6,008 nt of DNA, taken from assembly GCA_050943675.1 (NCBI GenBank), contig JBMNPP010000170.1:1-6008 (forward strand), given 5' to 3'. Source of the stretch: Brooklawnia sp050943675. GTDB taxonomy: Bacteria; Actinomycetota; Actinomycetes; Propionibacteriales; Propionibacteriaceae. The translations under genes were made by a program, and so were the position numbers. The notes under the pieces were generated by a model, which saw only the letters and a program-made list of their open reading frames with translations, was not told the DNA's origin and ran no database searches. Of the stretch, positions 5,523 through 6,008 are shown piece after piece (within the stretch, counting starts at the first letter, position 1; the number at the start of each line of letters is the position of its first letter).

Positions 5523-6008
5523 TGGCCATCATCGTTTGCTGTTCGGCGGGCGGCTCACCCGGGGTGACCACGACCGCGCTCGGGCTGGCGCTGCGCTGGC
5601 CCCGTGCAGTGCTGCTGGCAGATTGCGACAGGCATCCCAGCCAGGCCGTGCTGGCCGGCTACCTGCGGGGGCTGCCTGCGGGTGGCCGCGGGTTGACCGG
5701 GCTGGCCCAGAGCTATCGCACCCAGGAATCCACCCGGTTGATCGACCAGACCCTCGCACTGACCGAGGGCGGTCCAGTGCCGCGCCGCTTCCTGCCCGGA
5801 TTCACTCATCCGCGGGCGGCCCGCCTGTTCGAGGGCTACTGGCCACTACTGGTTGAACAGTTCGACGACCTGGGCGACCAGCAAACCGACGTCATTGTTG
5901 ACGGGGGGCGCCTGGACGCCGACGGGCTGCCAGCGGCACTGCTCAGCCGCGCCCGGCAGGTCGTCCTGTTGACCCGCTCAGGCCTGCCCGCACTTGCTGC
6001 CCTCCGGC
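5522..6008 (+). CDS. ParA/CpaE-like P-loop protein, 3' end outside window
   Basis: The frame starts at ATG 5522, inside the TGATG overlap with the SAF gene, and stays open to the window edge (162 complete codons). GGAAGG at 5506-5511 lies ten bases upstream; the ATG at 5515 is in another frame and too close. The N-terminus MAIIVCCSAGGSPGVTTTAL is a ParA/MinD-type beta-strand, loop and helix, but the loop GGSPGVTT (10-17) lacks both lysines of the usual KGGxGKTT motif, with valine at the position of the invariant lysine. Then come VLLADCD (30-36), the place of the switch aspartate (D36), and VIVDGG (124-129), a Walker B-like strand with D127. Loss of the lysine is known in CpaE/TadZ proteins of Tad loci and in actinobacterial relatives annotated as chromosome partitioning proteins. 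With the SAF gene beside it, a role in positioning or assembling a Tad-like pilus is the best inference, rather than chromosome partitioning. ATP hydrolysis is doubtful. Confidence 0.78.
   Translation, partial: MAIIVCCSAGGSPGVTTTALGLALRWPRAVLLADCDRHPSQAVLAGYLRGLPAGGRGLTGLAQSYRTQESTRLIDQTLALTEGGPVPRRFLPGFTHPRAARLFEGYWPLLVEQFDDLGDQQTDVIVDGGRLDADGLPAALLSRARQVVLLTRSGLPALAALR

Noticed and set aside
5515..5856. Plus-strand frame starting at ATG 5515
   Set aside because: The Shine-Dalgarno spacing is only three bases and the protein has no recognisable features. The frame at 5522 gives a ParA-like N-terminus.
1..6008. CRISPR arrays, tRNA or rRNA genes, transposons
   Set aside because: No regularly spaced repeats, cloverleaf-type sequence, ribosomal RNA signature or transposase motif was seen on either strand.

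Overview
This 6 kb window comes from the chromosome of a high-GC Gram-positive bacterium (Actinomycetota). The signs are G/C-rich third codon positions, AGGAG-type ribosome binding sites, and gene families typical of that phylum: a DUF2207 membrane protein with a Gly/Ser tail, a minimal-zincin metallopeptidase, and a SAF protein followed by a ParA-like protein with a lysine-less P-loop. The genus cannot be fixed from the sequence. A propionibacterial or similar relative is plausible but is only a guess.

Left part, plus strand (2-2281): the 3' end of a DUF2207 membrane protein gene, cut by the window edge. It is followed by an AT-rich intergenic stretch with a possible ECF/SigR-type promoter, a cytoplasmic YceI-family lipid-binding-type protein, a GC-rich hairpin, and a small HExxH metallopeptidase of the minimal zincin family.

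Centre, minus strand (2275-4603): a 491-residue ion transporter of the NhaD/ArsB-like (CitMHS_2) group, whose 3' end overlaps the metallopeptidase gene by 7 bp in convergent orientation. Upstream of it, in tandem but separated by a strong 15-bp hairpin with a UUCG-type tip, lies a 227-residue cyclase-family (kynurenine formamidase-like) metal hydrolase. The two minus-strand genes are probably separate transcription units.

Right part, plus strand (4848-6008): a membrane-anchored SAF-domain protein (CpaB/RcpC-like) is translationally coupled (TGATG) to a ParA/CpaE-like protein that runs off the window. This pair probably opens a Tad/Flp-pilus-like or related secretion locus continuing to the right, but no further gene of it is visible. 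The 244-bp divergent spacer between the cyclase and SAF genes carries the most striking non-coding signal: a perfect DnaA box (TTATCCACA) within a set of three CCACA motifs followed by three TGTGG motifs in mirrored orientation.

Most of the window is ordinary accessory or housekeeping content, and I found no clearly new system. The points best worth a second look are the mirrored DnaA-box-like array, the lysine-less P-loop protein paired with the SAF protein, and the SigR-like promoter of the YceI gene. Products are called from recognisable motifs only; no database search was possible.
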